A stretch of 64,000 nucleotides of DNA from JAHFTY01 sp964584785 (GTDB lineage Bacteria; Acidobacteriota; Terriglobia; 20CM-2-55-15): assembly GCA_964584785.1 (NCBI GenBank), contig CAZPBY010000039.1, positions 8,801 to 72,800 of the forward strand, in the 5' to 3' direction. The notes beneath the pieces were generated by a model, which was given only the letters and a program-made list of their open reading frames with translations, had not been told where the DNA came from and searched no databases. Position numbers and translations under genes: made by a program. Positions 33,550-42,718 of the stretch are shown piece by piece (the stretch's first letter is position 1; every line of letters starts with the position of its first letter).

Positions 33550-36500
33550 TCACTTCAAGCGTTTGCGGAATTTCACATCGAGACTGTACTCGCCCGTTTC
33601 ATCCTTGGTGGCGAGTATCGACGTGTTCCTCGTGACGAAATACTCGATTTGGACAATCTGCTGCTGGGAAGACGACAGGTCCTGAGAGTACGTGATCGTC
33701 ATGTCTTTGGTGACTTGTTGTTCGACCGTGAGCCTGAGCTTCGTTTGATTCTGCGCGCTGATCAGCGACGGATCCGGACCGATCCTCACGCGGCTGATGC
33801 CGAGACGTTCGATCGTGCTGCCCGCGATTCTTTCCGTCAGCATGTCGGATAGGATCGACGCGGCACCGCCCTTCGCGATTTCCTCGCTGGTGACCGGAGC
33901 GGTCCTTCGGGAACTCGCAGAACTCGAATTTCCCAGATACGTCTCATTGAGTTCCTGTTGCGTTTTGCCGCCGGCAATCAGATTGAAGATTTCGACTTGC
34001 GATAGCGGCGGATCCGATCGCATATCCAGATGAAGGTTCTCCGCACGCCCGGTGATCGTCAAGATGATCCGATAATCTCTCAGTTCGCTCTCGGCCTGGA
34101 TGTCGACGACCGGTTCGATGCGCAATGGATCCACGAAATCCACGTTGCCGCGCGTAATCGTGTAGCGTTTTCCCTGGAATGAGAGGCTGCCGCCACTCGC
34201 CTCGACATGTCCGGTCAGCGCCGGATCGTCGACCGTTCCTTTGATATCGAGGTCGACGCGTGCTTCCACAGTAGCCAGTTGATTCTGGATCGTAATATTG
34301 CGACCACCCTCGACATGCAGCGCCAGACGCGTTGGGCCGAACATCGATGAGGGCGGCCTCGCGCCGCTTACGGATGTCGAAAAGAGGGCGAGAAAATCGT
34401 CGAAGCTGCTGTTGTAGTTCGAACTTTCGATTTTGAGGTTTCCTTCGAGCAGGGGAGCATCCAGCGATCCGCGCAGAATGAGTGAGCCATCAAGGACCGT
34501 CCGTAATCCCTGCGGGTACCGGATCCGGATATCGTTGGCTTCGATCCGGACGTTCATCGATCGAACTTGTCTCAGTTCGAACAGAGCATTACCTTGCAGT
34601 TGAATCGTTCCCCCGCCGACCGTGCCCCTCACGTCATTCAATGTGATTCGGTTCTGATCGAAGAACAAATCTCCATTCAGCGCGGAGAGGCTCGTAAAGA
34701 ATCCTCGCCTGCTAAACCCCGCATTGGCCAGATGCGCGATGCCCCGCAGATCGGGATTCTGCGGTGTTCCGGTGATGCGGCCGTTCGTCACTTCAATCGT
34801 GCCCCCGGCCACCCAATCCGCGTCGGCACCGGCAAGCAAAGCGAGATCGATCTTGCCGTTGATGTTCAAGTCGAGGGCCGCGCGTTCCGTCAAACCGATC
34901 GTGCCGGACATTGAAAGCTGCGTTGCCGTGCCCGTGAGATTGACTTGAGAAAGCGCCAGACGTTCGGGAGTGAAGTCAAACGTAAAGGGTCGCGTCGTAC
35001 GAATAACCTGCCCTTGAATGGACGCTTCCGCCGAATCGATGCGGCCTTGACCTTTGAACGTGCCGGAGTCCGTGAGCAAACCGGTGAGAGTCGCGGTTCC
35101 CGTCGCCGACAGCGTTCCTTCAGCAAGTCCGGCGAGTTGCTCCAACGAATATTGTGTGAACGTCGCCTGCCCCGTAAACGGATAGCCCGCTGCCGCGGTG
35201 TCGATCTGCGCGGTTAAAACCAGGTTTTGCGCCGCGGTGATCGCGGCGTTCAACCGGGAACCGTTCGACACGAGGTCGAGTCGGACAAGAGGGAAGACCT
35301 GACTCTTGAAGGACAGATTTTGAACGACGGCGTTGCCTTTGACATTCGGTTGCTTCAGCGTGCCGTCGCCGTCCAGGTCTGCCTGACGGACTGTTCCGTT
35401 GAGCACTTCAGGCAGGCCCGCCCAACGCAGCGTGTTGAAATCGACGTTGGTGATGTGAGTCGAAAACTTCAATGCTTCGCTGGTCTGATTGAACGCAACA
35501 TTGCCGGTGAGGCTTGAGCCGTTTCTGGTGATCGATAACGACTCCAGCTCAACGACCGGTTCAGAGTAGCGCACATGAGATCGGGTGTTTCCCACCGGTC
35601 GATCATCAATTTCCAGGTCGGCCGCCCGGAGGTCCCCTTCCACCTTCATTGGACTAAACGATGTGAGATGGACACTACCCGTAATGATCCCGCCAAGCTT
35701 GCGGTCCACGTAAGGCCGCAGGTCTTCACCAAAAACGCGAACCGCTTCAATCGCAAGATCCGCGGGTGCTCCGTCCAATTCGGTTGTACCGGTAACCGCG
35801 ATTTCGGATCGACCCTGTTTGATGTGAACGCCCTTCAGGACCGCAACTCCGGTGGCGGTATCCAGCCGAACATGTCCCGCGGCGTTTTGGATTGTCCACT
35901 TGTGTTGATAGATGTGGTTGTTCAGAATGGCGTCGCCCTCGAGGACCGGCGTTTTGATCGGACCTGAGAGCGTGCCCGTGAAGGTTCCCGCGCCGTTGGC
36001 ATCATCGTAGATGAAATACGCGTCGTGAAGATCGGTTGAATCGAGGGTCACTTGCAGATCCGAATTCTTCTCCCGGATCAGTCCCGCGGCATTGATGTGA
36101 GTGGATCCGAGACGAATGTCCGCATTTGCGACGCGGACCTGACCAGGTTGAGCGTCGTAATCGGTACGGCCATCGATCGGCAGCGGAACGATACCCGCGG
36201 AGGCCGCCGGTTTATACGCTTTGAAAATCGCATCCCCCGCGAATTGGAATCGGTCGAATTTGCCTTCGAACCATCCCTGGGTCGTTCCGGAAAGTTTTGA
36301 ATGAATCCGGTACTGCGGATCCCACGGATATGTTCGCGCCAGCATGGCCGCGTCCACGCCGGCGTAGTCCATATCGAGGACCACACGAGATGGCCCTGGA
36401 ATGTTTTCGATCACGGCGTTTCCCGATGCGGCGCCGCCCACGACATTTGCGGAGAGTTTACGGAACGCCGCACGCTTCTCCGGAAAGTGATAGCTGTAGT

Positions 36501-37440
36501 CGGATTGAAATTTCGCAGCTTGCCATACGTCGTATTCGACCTTGTCTCCCGACGCATGGCCGCTGGTAAAGAAATACCCCTTCGAGAACTCCAGAAACCC
36601 GGCAACCTCAGCGGTCCCGGCAAATTTTTCTTTCGGAAAGAAGTAAGTCAGGAAAGGGATTTCAACGTTGCCGGTGTATTCGAGCCGGCCAGCAATGCGT
36701 GTCAGAACGTCATTGATGCGGCCCTGCAGGTTGAGCGCCGTCTTACCGTTCCGAATTTGAATTTGGTGGGCGATCAACGTATCACTCGAGTAGTCCAGGT
36801 TTCCGTCGAACGTGTATGGAATGTTCAAGCCGCCGGGACGCTCGAGGTGTCCGTCGTATTGGAGATGGATACCCAGTATTCCCGTCGTGCTGTGAAAGCT
36901 CAGTTCCGAAGCAAGATTCGCCAGCTTCAGATCGGTATCGATTTGTCTTTCGTTCACAAAAGTCGTGCTCTGCACAATTTGAAAGTTCTCGATGCTGATC
37001 TCGAAATCAAACGACTTGCGCGGGCCGCCGGGAGGAGGACTCGGAAAGTTGGTCTTGCCGTTGGCATCGACGAAGATGTGCAGCTGGGGATGATCGATCG
37101 CCAGCTCGAACAGATTCAGCTTCCGCTGCATCAAACTGCGAAGATTCACGCCGGCTTCAATGCGCTGAATCGATGCCAGCGGAGGCCCGGAGCGTGGTTC
37201 AAGTCCTCTGAATATGAGTTGGTTCAGTTGGAAACGCTGCCGCGACAAATCCCAGTCGAGCCGGCCCAACGTCACGCTGGCCCCCGTGCTGGTCTCGATT
37301 TGACGGATGACGTAGAGGCGCGCTTGTTCTTTGAATGCGGCGGAGTTGACGTAAAGGATGAGTCCGCCCGCGATCGCAATCAGGACGGCGACAAAGGCGA
37401 CCAGTAGTGCAAGGACGCGCCTCCTAGTCAAAAATCTCAA
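33550..37440 (-). CDS. TamB-like outer-membrane assembly/lipid transport protein
   Basis: 1296 residues. An N-terminal membrane anchor (RVLALLVAFVAVLIAIAGGLILYV) is followed by a long repetitive beta-rich region of the AsmA/TamB type and ends in the TamB C-terminal domain (residues about 960-1290). Near the end are GRAENLHLDMRSDPPLSQVEIFNLIAGGK and a final beta segment (QQIVQIEYFVTRNTSILATKDETGEYSLDVKFRKRL). TamB proteins span the periplasm and help insert outer-membrane proteins or move phospholipids. A TTG start with GGAG 5 bases in front is chosen. It overlaps the SurA-like gene by 17 bases and ends the Omp85/SurA-like/TamB operon. Confidence 0.87.
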   Translation of the reverse strand: MRFLTRRRVLALLVAFVAVLIAIAGGLILYVNSAAFKEQARLYVIRQIETSTGASVTLGRLDWDLSRQRFQLNQLIFRGLEPRSGPPLASIQRIEAGVNLRSLMQRKLNLFELAIDHPQLHIFVDANGKTNFPSPPPGGPRKSFDFEISIENFQIVQSTTFVNERQIDTDLKLANLASELSFHSTTGILGIHLQYDGHLERPGGLNIPYTFDGNLDYSSDTLIAHQIQIRNGKTALNLQGRINDVLTRIAGRLEYTGNVEIPFLTYFFPKEKFAGTAEVAGFLEFSKGYFFTSGHASGDKVEYDVWQAAKFQSDYSYHFPEKRAAFRKLSANVVGGAASGNAVIENIPGPSRVVLDMDYAGVDAAMLARTYPWDPQYRIHSKLSGTTQGWFEGKFDRFQFAGDAIFKAYKPAASAGIVPLPIDGRTDYDAQPGQVRVANADIRLGSTHINAAGLIREKNSDLQVTLDSTDLHDAYFIYDDANGAGTFTGTLSGPIKTPVLEGDAILNNHIYQHKWTIQNAAGHVRLDTATGVAVLKGVHIKQGRSEIAVTGTTELDGAPADLAIEAVRVFGEDLRPYVDRKLGGIITGSVHLTSFSPMKVEGDLRAADLEIDDRPVGNTRSHVRYSEPVVELESLSITRNGSSLTGNVAFNQTSEALKFSTHITNVDFNTLRWAGLPEVLNGTVRQADLDGDGTLKQPNVKGNAVVQNLSFKSQVFPLVRLDLVSNGSRLNAAITAAQNLVLTAQIDTAAAGYPFTGQATFTQYSLEQLAGLAEGTLSATGTATLTGLLTDSGTFKGQGRIDSAEASIQGQVIRTTRPFTFDFTPERLALSQVNLTGTATQLSMSGTIGLTERAALDLNINGKIDLALLAGADADWVAGGTIEVTNGRITGTPQNPDLRGIAHLANAGFSRRGFFTSLSALNGDLFFDQNRITLNDVRGTVGGGTIQLQGNALFELRQVRSMNVRIEANDIRIRYPQGLRTVLDGSLILRGSLDAPLLEGNLKIESSNYNSSFDDFLALFSTSVSGARPPSSMFGPTRLALHVEGGRNITIQNQLATVEARVDLDIKGTVDDPALTGHVEASGGSLSFQGKRYTITRGNVDFVDPLRIEPVVDIQAESELRDYRIILTITGRAENLHLDMRSDPPLSQVEIFNLIAGGKTQQELNETYLGNSSSASSRRTAPVTSEEIAKGGAASILSDMLTERIAGSTIERLGISRVRIGPDPSLISAQNQTKLRLTVEQQVTKDMTITYSQDLSSSQQQIVQIEYFVTRNTSILATKDETGEYSLDVKFRKRLK

Positions 37441-38005
37441 TGTCGCTCCTTCGTCGCGATGCTTCGAGCCAGTTGTCCACGTCGCGCATCAACTTTTCCT
37501 GAATGATGTTGTTGCGAATTTGTGCGGTGACCGCCTCGACCGGCGGAATGGGATTCAAGCCGCGGCTCGTGGCTTCCGGTACAAACTTGGTTTCGTAATA
37601 CTGACGGATCTCGTCGTCCGTGGCCTGAAGAAACTGCCGAAACCGCTTTTCGAAAAAGTCCGTGGCTCGGAGCCTTCTGGCGATGGCCTCGCGCACCAGC
37701 TCGGGCCGGAGGCCCAGCAGATCGGTCAGCCGATTCATTTGTTCCTGAATCTGCTGGTCGTCAATTTCGATGCCCGGGAACTGTGCGACCTGGTCGTCAA
37801 TGATCTGCCGGTCCACCAGATCCCTGACGATCGCTTTGTCATCGACAGGAGCGTTATCCCCGAACACGAGCCGAAGCTGGCGTTCGACTCTGACGTCGCT
37901 GAGCGTGATGACGTGCCTGTTTACCACCGCCACCATGCGGTCAATCAGTTCCGCTCGCGCGGTGATCGTCGCCAGAACAAGAAAGGAGAGTAGTGCGCGC
38001 TTCAT
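37424..38005 (-). CDS. SurA N-terminal-domain-like periplasmic chaperone
   Basis: 193 residues. Signal peptide (KRALLSFLVLATITARA) is followed by the SurA_N chaperone pattern ELIDRMVAVVNRHVITLSDV and a helical region (FFEKRFRQFLQATDDEIRQYYETKF). It stops without a parvulin PPIase domain, so it is a short SurA-like chaperone. It lies two bases downstream of the Omp85 gene and overlaps tamB by 17 bases. It probably escorts outer-membrane proteins to the Omp85 partner. Confidence 0.75.
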   Translation of the reverse strand: MKRALLSFLVLATITARAELIDRMVAVVNRHVITLSDVRVERQLRLVFGDNAPVDDKAIVRDLVDRQIIDDQVAQFPGIEIDDQQIQEQMNRLTDLLGLRPELVREAIARRLRATDFFEKRFRQFLQATDDEIRQYYETKFVPEATSRGLNPIPPVEAVTAQIRNNIIQEKLMRDVDNWLEASRRRSDIEIFD

Positions 38006-38007
38006 CG

Positions 38008-40746
38008 TCAGAACGTGTGGCCCAGTGTGAAAAAAAAGTGCAGACGCTTGTCTTCCTGATCGACGAGCGGCGAAGGATGCAAGCGGTAGCCGGTATCGAA
38101 TCGGATGGGGCCGACCGGAGTTTGATAGCGAATACCAGCACCAACCGTGTGGCTGAAGTTCTGAACCTCGAGGTTCGGCACCTTCGCGAATATGTTTCCC
38201 GCATCGTAGAAAAGGACACCTCCGATATTCTTGATCGGCAGGAAAGTCAGCGAACGTCTGTATTCAAGATTGCCGATCACCATAGCGTCCCCGCCGCCCT
38301 CGCGTCCTGCCTTGTCCTGGCCAAAACCTCGGAGCGTGGTGGATCCTCCCGCAAAATACCTCTCCGTAATTGGCAGCTCGTCTGTTCTGCCATAGGGTTT
38401 GTTCCAGGCCAGCCGCAGAGACGTCGCGACAACAGCATTGCGCAGAGGCCAATAGAAGATGGATTGATTGAAAACGGAACCAAAATTCACTTCGGAGCCG
38501 TATGCTCTGCTGGCCAGCTGGACCGTCGTTGTGTGAAACGTCCCTGTCCGCGTGTTGATGGGATCGTTTCGGTGATCGCGAATGTACGACACGCCGATAC
38601 GCGCGATTTGGATAACGCCGACCTCGTCCGCAAACTGCCTGGCGCGAGGATTCACGCGGATATCCTGCAAATTCACATTCTGATAGCTGGCCGTGAACAG
38701 AAGATTCTGAGCCGCTGAAACGTTTCTGAGCACCTGAAGCGAAAAATCCGTACGACTCGCGTCGTATGCCGTCTGGTGTGAGCGCTCCACGAAAATCGAT
38801 CCAATGGCGTCGAAGTTGTGGTTGCCCAATTTCGGTTCCCGATAACTCAGCTGAATTCGAAGCTCGCGGTTGGAGCTCGGTGACGGCGTCAAAAAGGTCG
38901 CACGGAGACGCAGATTGATCGATCGCTCCTGCCCGAACAGATTGCTATGCGATATATCCAAAGTGCCGCGAGCTCCGGACGATCCCTGATAACCGACGCT
39001 TGGCGTGACGAGTATGGGTCGCGCATCCTCGACCTGAATCAAGACGTTTCGAACTCCCGGCAAACCCTCCTCGACGGGGACGACATCCACACGACTGAAG
39101 AGGCCCGTCGAATAGAGTCGGCGCTGCGAATCGAGGATCGCTTCAGGATTGAATGGTGTGTCTGGATACAGATTGGCGTGTCGTCGAACTATCTTCTCTT
39201 CCGTTATCGAGTTTCCCGCGACGGTGACTTTTCGAATTTGATAGGACGCGCCTTCCGTAATCCGGAAACTAACGGTAACGCCGCTCGTCTCGGGCTTTTC
39301 GACGCGTTGTTCAATGCGCACATCCGGAAAACCCTTCGCGTAATACATGGATGTGAGTGCATTGCGAGCCGTGTCGACGGCGGCCGGCGTGTACACCTGA
39401 CCTTCACGAAGGCCGCTGCGTTCAAGAAGCTCGGCCTCCGGCACTTCCAGGTTTCCTTCGAAGGACAGGCGGTTGATCAATAGTTGCCGGCCTTCCTGAA
39501 TCGAAATCACGATGTCGACCGCATGATCCGTTTCCGGAGAATCGCTGGTGACCTTTGCCTCTTCGAAGCCGGCGTTACGGTACATCGCCCCAATCGCCCG
39601 GACATCCTGCTCGAGAATGTCGGGACTGAACACGCCGCGGCCCAACATCCCCGGCCCGCGAACTTTCGTGCGGGCGGTAATTTCGTCGGTTGTGAAATGC
39701 TCGTTTCCCTGAATTCGAACGCTGCGGACCTCATGCTGCCGGCCGGTATCAACCCGGTAGTTGATCTGAACCGCATTATCGAGAGGGGCATCGATGCGTT
39801 CCCTCTCCACCGTCGCTTCGAAGTATCCTCGCTGCTGCATGAATGAAAGGATCTGGCTGCGACCCTCTTCGATGAGATCGTCGTCGACCGCACCTTCTTC
39901 GTAGATCGGGACGAGCTGCTTCAACCGGCTTTGGGAAATCAATTCTTTGGGAATGACCTCGACCAGCGTGAATACGCCCGGCTGGATGGCGACAATCAAA
40001 TCAACCGTGTTGGTCTCGGAATGGTAATCCTTCTTCACGTCGATCCGAGTATTCAGGAATGCGCCGAACTTGAGATCGACGAACTTCTCACGAACCTTGC
40101 GGACGGCATTGTCCAGAATGTCCGAGTGGTATTTCGACCCCTGACGGATCCCAAACGCGTCGAAAAGCTGCGTTCTATCGGGAAATGTGTCTTCACCGCC
40201 CGTAATGGTGATCTTCCCTACCTCCGCCTTCACCCCGTTCTCTACCGTCAACGTCACGGTGGCAAGTCGCGACGCCACGTCAAATTGGACATTCGGCTTT
40301 ACGGAAGCATCGAAGTACCCTTCGGTGTGAAGGAGGTCCGCCGTGTCGGAAGTGATGCGGTCCACCGCGGATTGAGAGAACTTTTCACCGTAGGGGAGAC
40401 GAAACAAACCCGATAGCGGACGGTCCAGAAGGTTCTCGGGTTCGAGTCGTATGGTGCTGAAGAAAAAATAAGGCCGAACGCGAAATTCAAGGAGTGTGCC
40501 GGCCGGCTCGGTGACGGCGTCGACTTCGATGTAACTATAACGGCCCGTGTCGTAAAGGGCTTGAATGGACGTCCGCAGATTATCGATGGTTATGACGTCG
40601 CCGCTGCGGATAGGAACGAGTTGGAGATCGGAGGGATCAGATACGCCCGTCAAGCTCAGGGTGCTCACCCGAGTGCCGTAATACTGCTGTTCACCCAAGA
40701 GAACCGCCGGGAACAACAACAGGAATATCAGGCGCCGCACCGTCAT
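38008..40746 (-). CDS. Omp85-family outer-membrane assembly protein (BamA/TamA-like)
   Basis: 912 residues. Signal peptide (RRLIFLLLFPAVLLGEQ), then about five to six POTRA-type repeats (conserved GN/G-x-x-F patterns such as RSVRIQGNEHFTTDEI and YQIRKVTVAGNSITEEKIV), and a C-terminal 16-strand beta barrel with the lid-loop motif FAGGSTTLRGF (RGF) and the end signature PVGPIRFDTGYRLHP ... FFFTLGHTF. Such proteins fold and insert other outer-membrane proteins. It could be the essential BamA or the TamA-type partner of TamB; position next to SurA-like and tamB genes fits either. Size is a little above that of E. coli BamA. Confidence 0.88.
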   Translation of the reverse strand: MTVRRLIFLLLFPAVLLGEQQYYGTRVSTLSLTGVSDPSDLQLVPIRSGDVITIDNLRTSIQALYDTGRYSYIEVDAVTEPAGTLLEFRVRPYFFFSTIRLEPENLLDRPLSGLFRLPYGEKFSQSAVDRITSDTADLLHTEGYFDASVKPNVQFDVASRLATVTLTVENGVKAEVGKITITGGEDTFPDRTQLFDAFGIRQGSKYHSDILDNAVRKVREKFVDLKFGAFLNTRIDVKKDYHSETNTVDLIVAIQPGVFTLVEVIPKELISQSRLKQLVPIYEEGAVDDDLIEEGRSQILSFMQQRGYFEATVERERIDAPLDNAVQINYRVDTGRQHEVRSVRIQGNEHFTTDEITARTKVRGPGMLGRGVFSPDILEQDVRAIGAMYRNAGFEEAKVTSDSPETDHAVDIVISIQEGRQLLINRLSFEGNLEVPEAELLERSGLREGQVYTPAAVDTARNALTSMYYAKGFPDVRIEQRVEKPETSGVTVSFRITEGASYQIRKVTVAGNSITEEKIVRRHANLYPDTPFNPEAILDSQRRLYSTGLFSRVDVVPVEEGLPGVRNVLIQVEDARPILVTPSVGYQGSSGARGTLDISHSNLFGQERSINLRLRATFLTPSPSSNRELRIQLSYREPKLGNHNFDAIGSIFVERSHQTAYDASRTDFSLQVLRNVSAAQNLLFTASYQNVNLQDIRVNPRARQFADEVGVIQIARIGVSYIRDHRNDPINTRTGTFHTTTVQLASRAYGSEVNFGSVFNQSIFYWPLRNAVVATSLRLAWNKPYGRTDELPITERYFAGGSTTLRGFGQDKAGREGGGDAMVIGNLEYRRSLTFLPIKNIGGVLFYDAGNIFAKVPNLEVQNFSHTVGAGIRYQTPVGPIRFDTGYRLHPSPLVDQEDKRLHFFFTLGHTF

Positions 40747-40790
40747 AGATTGAGTGGTCCGGGGCTTTGACGACCGTTGCCGGCCGAACG

Positions 40791-40979
40791 TTAGGCTTTA
40801 GTGATGCGACCGGACCGGATGCAGTTGGTGCAAACGCGCATCCTTTTGTGGGTTTTTCCCTCGATAACTCGTACTCGTTGCAGGTTGGGATTCCACCGAC
40901 GCTTCGTCAGATTGTGAGCGTGGCTCACACGATGACCGTAAATCGGACCTTTATTGCAGATTTCGCAGCGCTGCGCCAT
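40791..40979 (-). CDS. rpmB: 50S ribosomal protein L28
   Basis: 62 residues: AQRCEICNKGPIYGHRVSHA, then LTKRRWNPNLQRVRV and RMRVCTNCIRSGRI. Two CxxC pairs (Cys5/Cys8 region and Cys50/Cys53 region) suggest the zinc-binding form of L28. The start is at 40979, with AAGGAG about 10 bases upstream; a longer frame is rejected because it has a nonsense hydrophobic leader. It lies 44 bases upstream of the Omp85 gene on the same strand. Confidence 0.93.
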   Translation of the reverse strand: MAQRCEICNKGPIYGHRVSHAHNLTKRRWNPNLQRVRVIEGKTHKRMRVCTNCIRSGRITKA

Positions 40980-41008
40980 GTATGAAAAACTCCTTGTGAC
41001 AAAGGCAA

Positions 41009-41014
41009 AGTATA
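41009..41014 (-). promoter_or_regulatory. -10 box (TATACT) of rpmB
   Basis: TATACT with a TGC in front (extended -10), 29 bases from the rpmB start. The leader contains the AAGGAG ribosome site. Confidence 0.5.
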
Positions 41015-41085
41015 GCATGGTGAGGCAGGCAAGGCGCCGTTTTGACACTGGGTTGCCCCTCACCCAGGCTGTTCCTTGCCTGTGC

Positions 41086-41091
41086 TACAAT
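41086..41091 (+). promoter_or_regulatory. extended -10 promoter (TGTGCTACAAT)
   Basis: TACAAT with upstream TG, 33 bases before the GTG of the PpiC/SurA-like lipoprotein gene. The leader holds AGGAG (41113-41117). Divergent from the rpmB promoter. Confidence 0.55.
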
Positions 41092-41124
41092 GGCCGTCAT
41101 TCTTAACAACATAGGAGTCCTTCC

Positions 41125-42201
41125 GTGAAATCAATATATACCGTGGTTGCGCTTACGGCCCTCCTCATGACGGCGTCCTGCGGTTCCGAATCGAAAGCGT
41201 CCGGTGACATCGTCGCGCGAGTCAACGGCAAGGAAATCACGATGGCCGAACTCGAGAAGCAGTTTCAAATGCGGACAAGCGCAGATCAGGCCCCGTCTCA
41301 GGAAGAGATGCAAAACCTCAAGCTTCAGCTTCTTAATCAAATCATCAACGATCACATCCTCCTGGAAATGGCGTCACAGACCGGCCTCACTGCGACGGAT
41401 GCAGAAGTCGATGTGAAACTGAACGAACTGAAGACGCAGGGAACGGAAGAACAGTTCCAGCAGATGCTGAAACAGCAGAAGATGTCGCTCGACGATCTGA
41501 AGGCCGAGTACCGCAAGCAGATCACGCTCGACAAGCTTGTGAATAAGGAGATCACGTCCAAGATTTCGGTTTCGGAGAGCGAAATCAAGGCCTTCTACGA
41601 AAAGAATAGAGACAGCTTCAATCTTCCGGAGGGGTTCCGCATCGCGCACATTCTTGTCGATCCCGTCCCGACGCCGGAAGTCAACAACACCCACAAAGAT
41701 GACGCCAAAACTCCCGAAGAAGCAGCTCAAAAGGCAGCCCGGCTGTTGAAAGACATTCAAACCGGCCAGGATTTCGCGACAGTGGCTCGAGGCTATTCGG
41801 AAGATCCTTCAACAGCTCCGCTCGGCGGCGACATGAACTTTCAACCGATCGAGAACATAACGAACATCGATCCGAGCCTTGCCGCGGCAGTGAAAAAACT
41901 CAAGGTTGGCGAAACGTCGCCGGTCATTCAAAGCCGATTCGGCTTTCACATCATCAAGCTGCTGGAAAAGGATCCAGGAGGTCAGAAGGATCTGTCCGAT
42001 CCGCGAGTGCAGGCGCAGGTTCGGCAGGTGATTTTTAATCGCAAGGACGAACTTTACAAGAATGCGTTCTCGGAGAACGCGAGAAACAGCGCGAAGATCA
42101 ACAACTATTTCGCACAACGAGTTCTGGAAAATGCCGGGAAGGAGCAACCCGCCACGCCGGCACCAGCAGCGCCGGTGTCGGCACCGGCGGAAAAAAAGTA
42201 A
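41125..42201 (+). CDS. exported PpiC/SurA-type peptidyl-prolyl isomerase lipoprotein
   Basis: 358 residues from a GTG start with AGGAG 7 bases in front. Signal peptide with lipobox ending TASC (Cys19). A SurA_N-like chaperone part (IVARVNGKEITMAELEKQF, residues 30-180) is followed by a parvulin rotamase domain (RIAHILVDPVP ... GYSEDPSTAPLGGDMNFQP ... SPVIQSRFGFHIIKLLEKD, about 170-285). The end has an Ala/Pro-rich tail. It isomerises prolyl bonds and helps fold secreted or outer-membrane proteins. It is near the Omp85/SurA-like operon but transcribed the other way. Confidence 0.88.
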   Translation: MKSIYTVVALTALLMTASCGSESKASGDIVARVNGKEITMAELEKQFQMRTSADQAPSQEEMQNLKLQLLNQIINDHILLEMASQTGLTATDAEVDVKLNELKTQGTEEQFQQMLKQQKMSLDDLKAEYRKQITLDKLVNKEITSKISVSESEIKAFYEKNRDSFNLPEGFRIAHILVDPVPTPEVNNTHKDDAKTPEEAAQKAARLLKDIQTGQDFATVARGYSEDPSTAPLGGDMNFQPIENITNIDPSLAAAVKKLKVGETSPVIQSRFGFHIIKLLEKDPGGQKDLSDPRVQAQVRQVIFNRKDELYKNAFSENARNSAKINNYFAQRVLENAGKEQPATPAPAAPVSAPAEKK

Positions 42202-42217
42202 ATCAGTCGTCAGGACT

Positions 42218-42718
42218 TTATTCCACGGATGCCAGGACGTCGCCTGAATTCACGGCCACGCCTTCGCGGACGGCAAGCCGCTTCACGATTCCCTTCTTCG
42301 GCGACTTGATCTCGTTCTGCATCTTCATGGCTTCCATCACCAGAATGCCCTGATTCGCGTGGACCTCTGCGCCCTCGGCAAGCAGAACCCTGACGATCTT
42401 TCCCGGCATCGGCGCTTTGATTTCGACCAGCCCGGCGTGCCCGTGTTGGGCGGCTTTCTTGAGCGCCGTTTTCGCGTCGAGGATTTCGATGGCGAGATGA
42501 CGGCCACCGATCGCTACGGTGTAGCCATCCACGCCCGGCGTGACGGCCACTTCGATGGATCGATTGTTCCATGTAAACCAATAAATCCCCGGTTCCACGG
42601 CATTCGCTTCGAGCGTGTAGAAGCGATCGCCGACCCGTGCCTTGAGGGTTTTGCCGCTGCCCGCCGGTTCGAATTCAATATCGACTTGTTGCCCGTCAAG
42701 GGTCGCCGTGTACTTCAT
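42218..42718 (-). CDS. biotin carboxyl carrier protein (acyl-CoA carboxylase)
   Basis: 166 residues. The last 75 residues form a biotinyl domain with the lysine in VMEAMKMQN (Lys132) and the KAPMPGKIVRVLL loop before it. The N-terminal part (residues 1-85) looks like the short linker domain of acyl-CoA-type carriers rather than AccB of fatty-acid synthesis, which has a Pro/Ala-rich linker. ATG at 42718 overlaps the stop of the biotin carboxylase gene as ATGA, so both are co-translated. Confidence 0.85.
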   Translation of the reverse strand: MKYTATLDGQQVDIEFEPAGSGKTLKARVGDRFYTLEANAVEPGIYWFTWNNRSIEVAVTPGVDGYTVAIGGRHLAIEILDAKTALKKAAQHGHAGLVEIKAPMPGKIVRVLLAEGAEVHANQGILVMEAMKMQNEIKSPKKGIVKRLAVREGVAVNSGDVLASVE

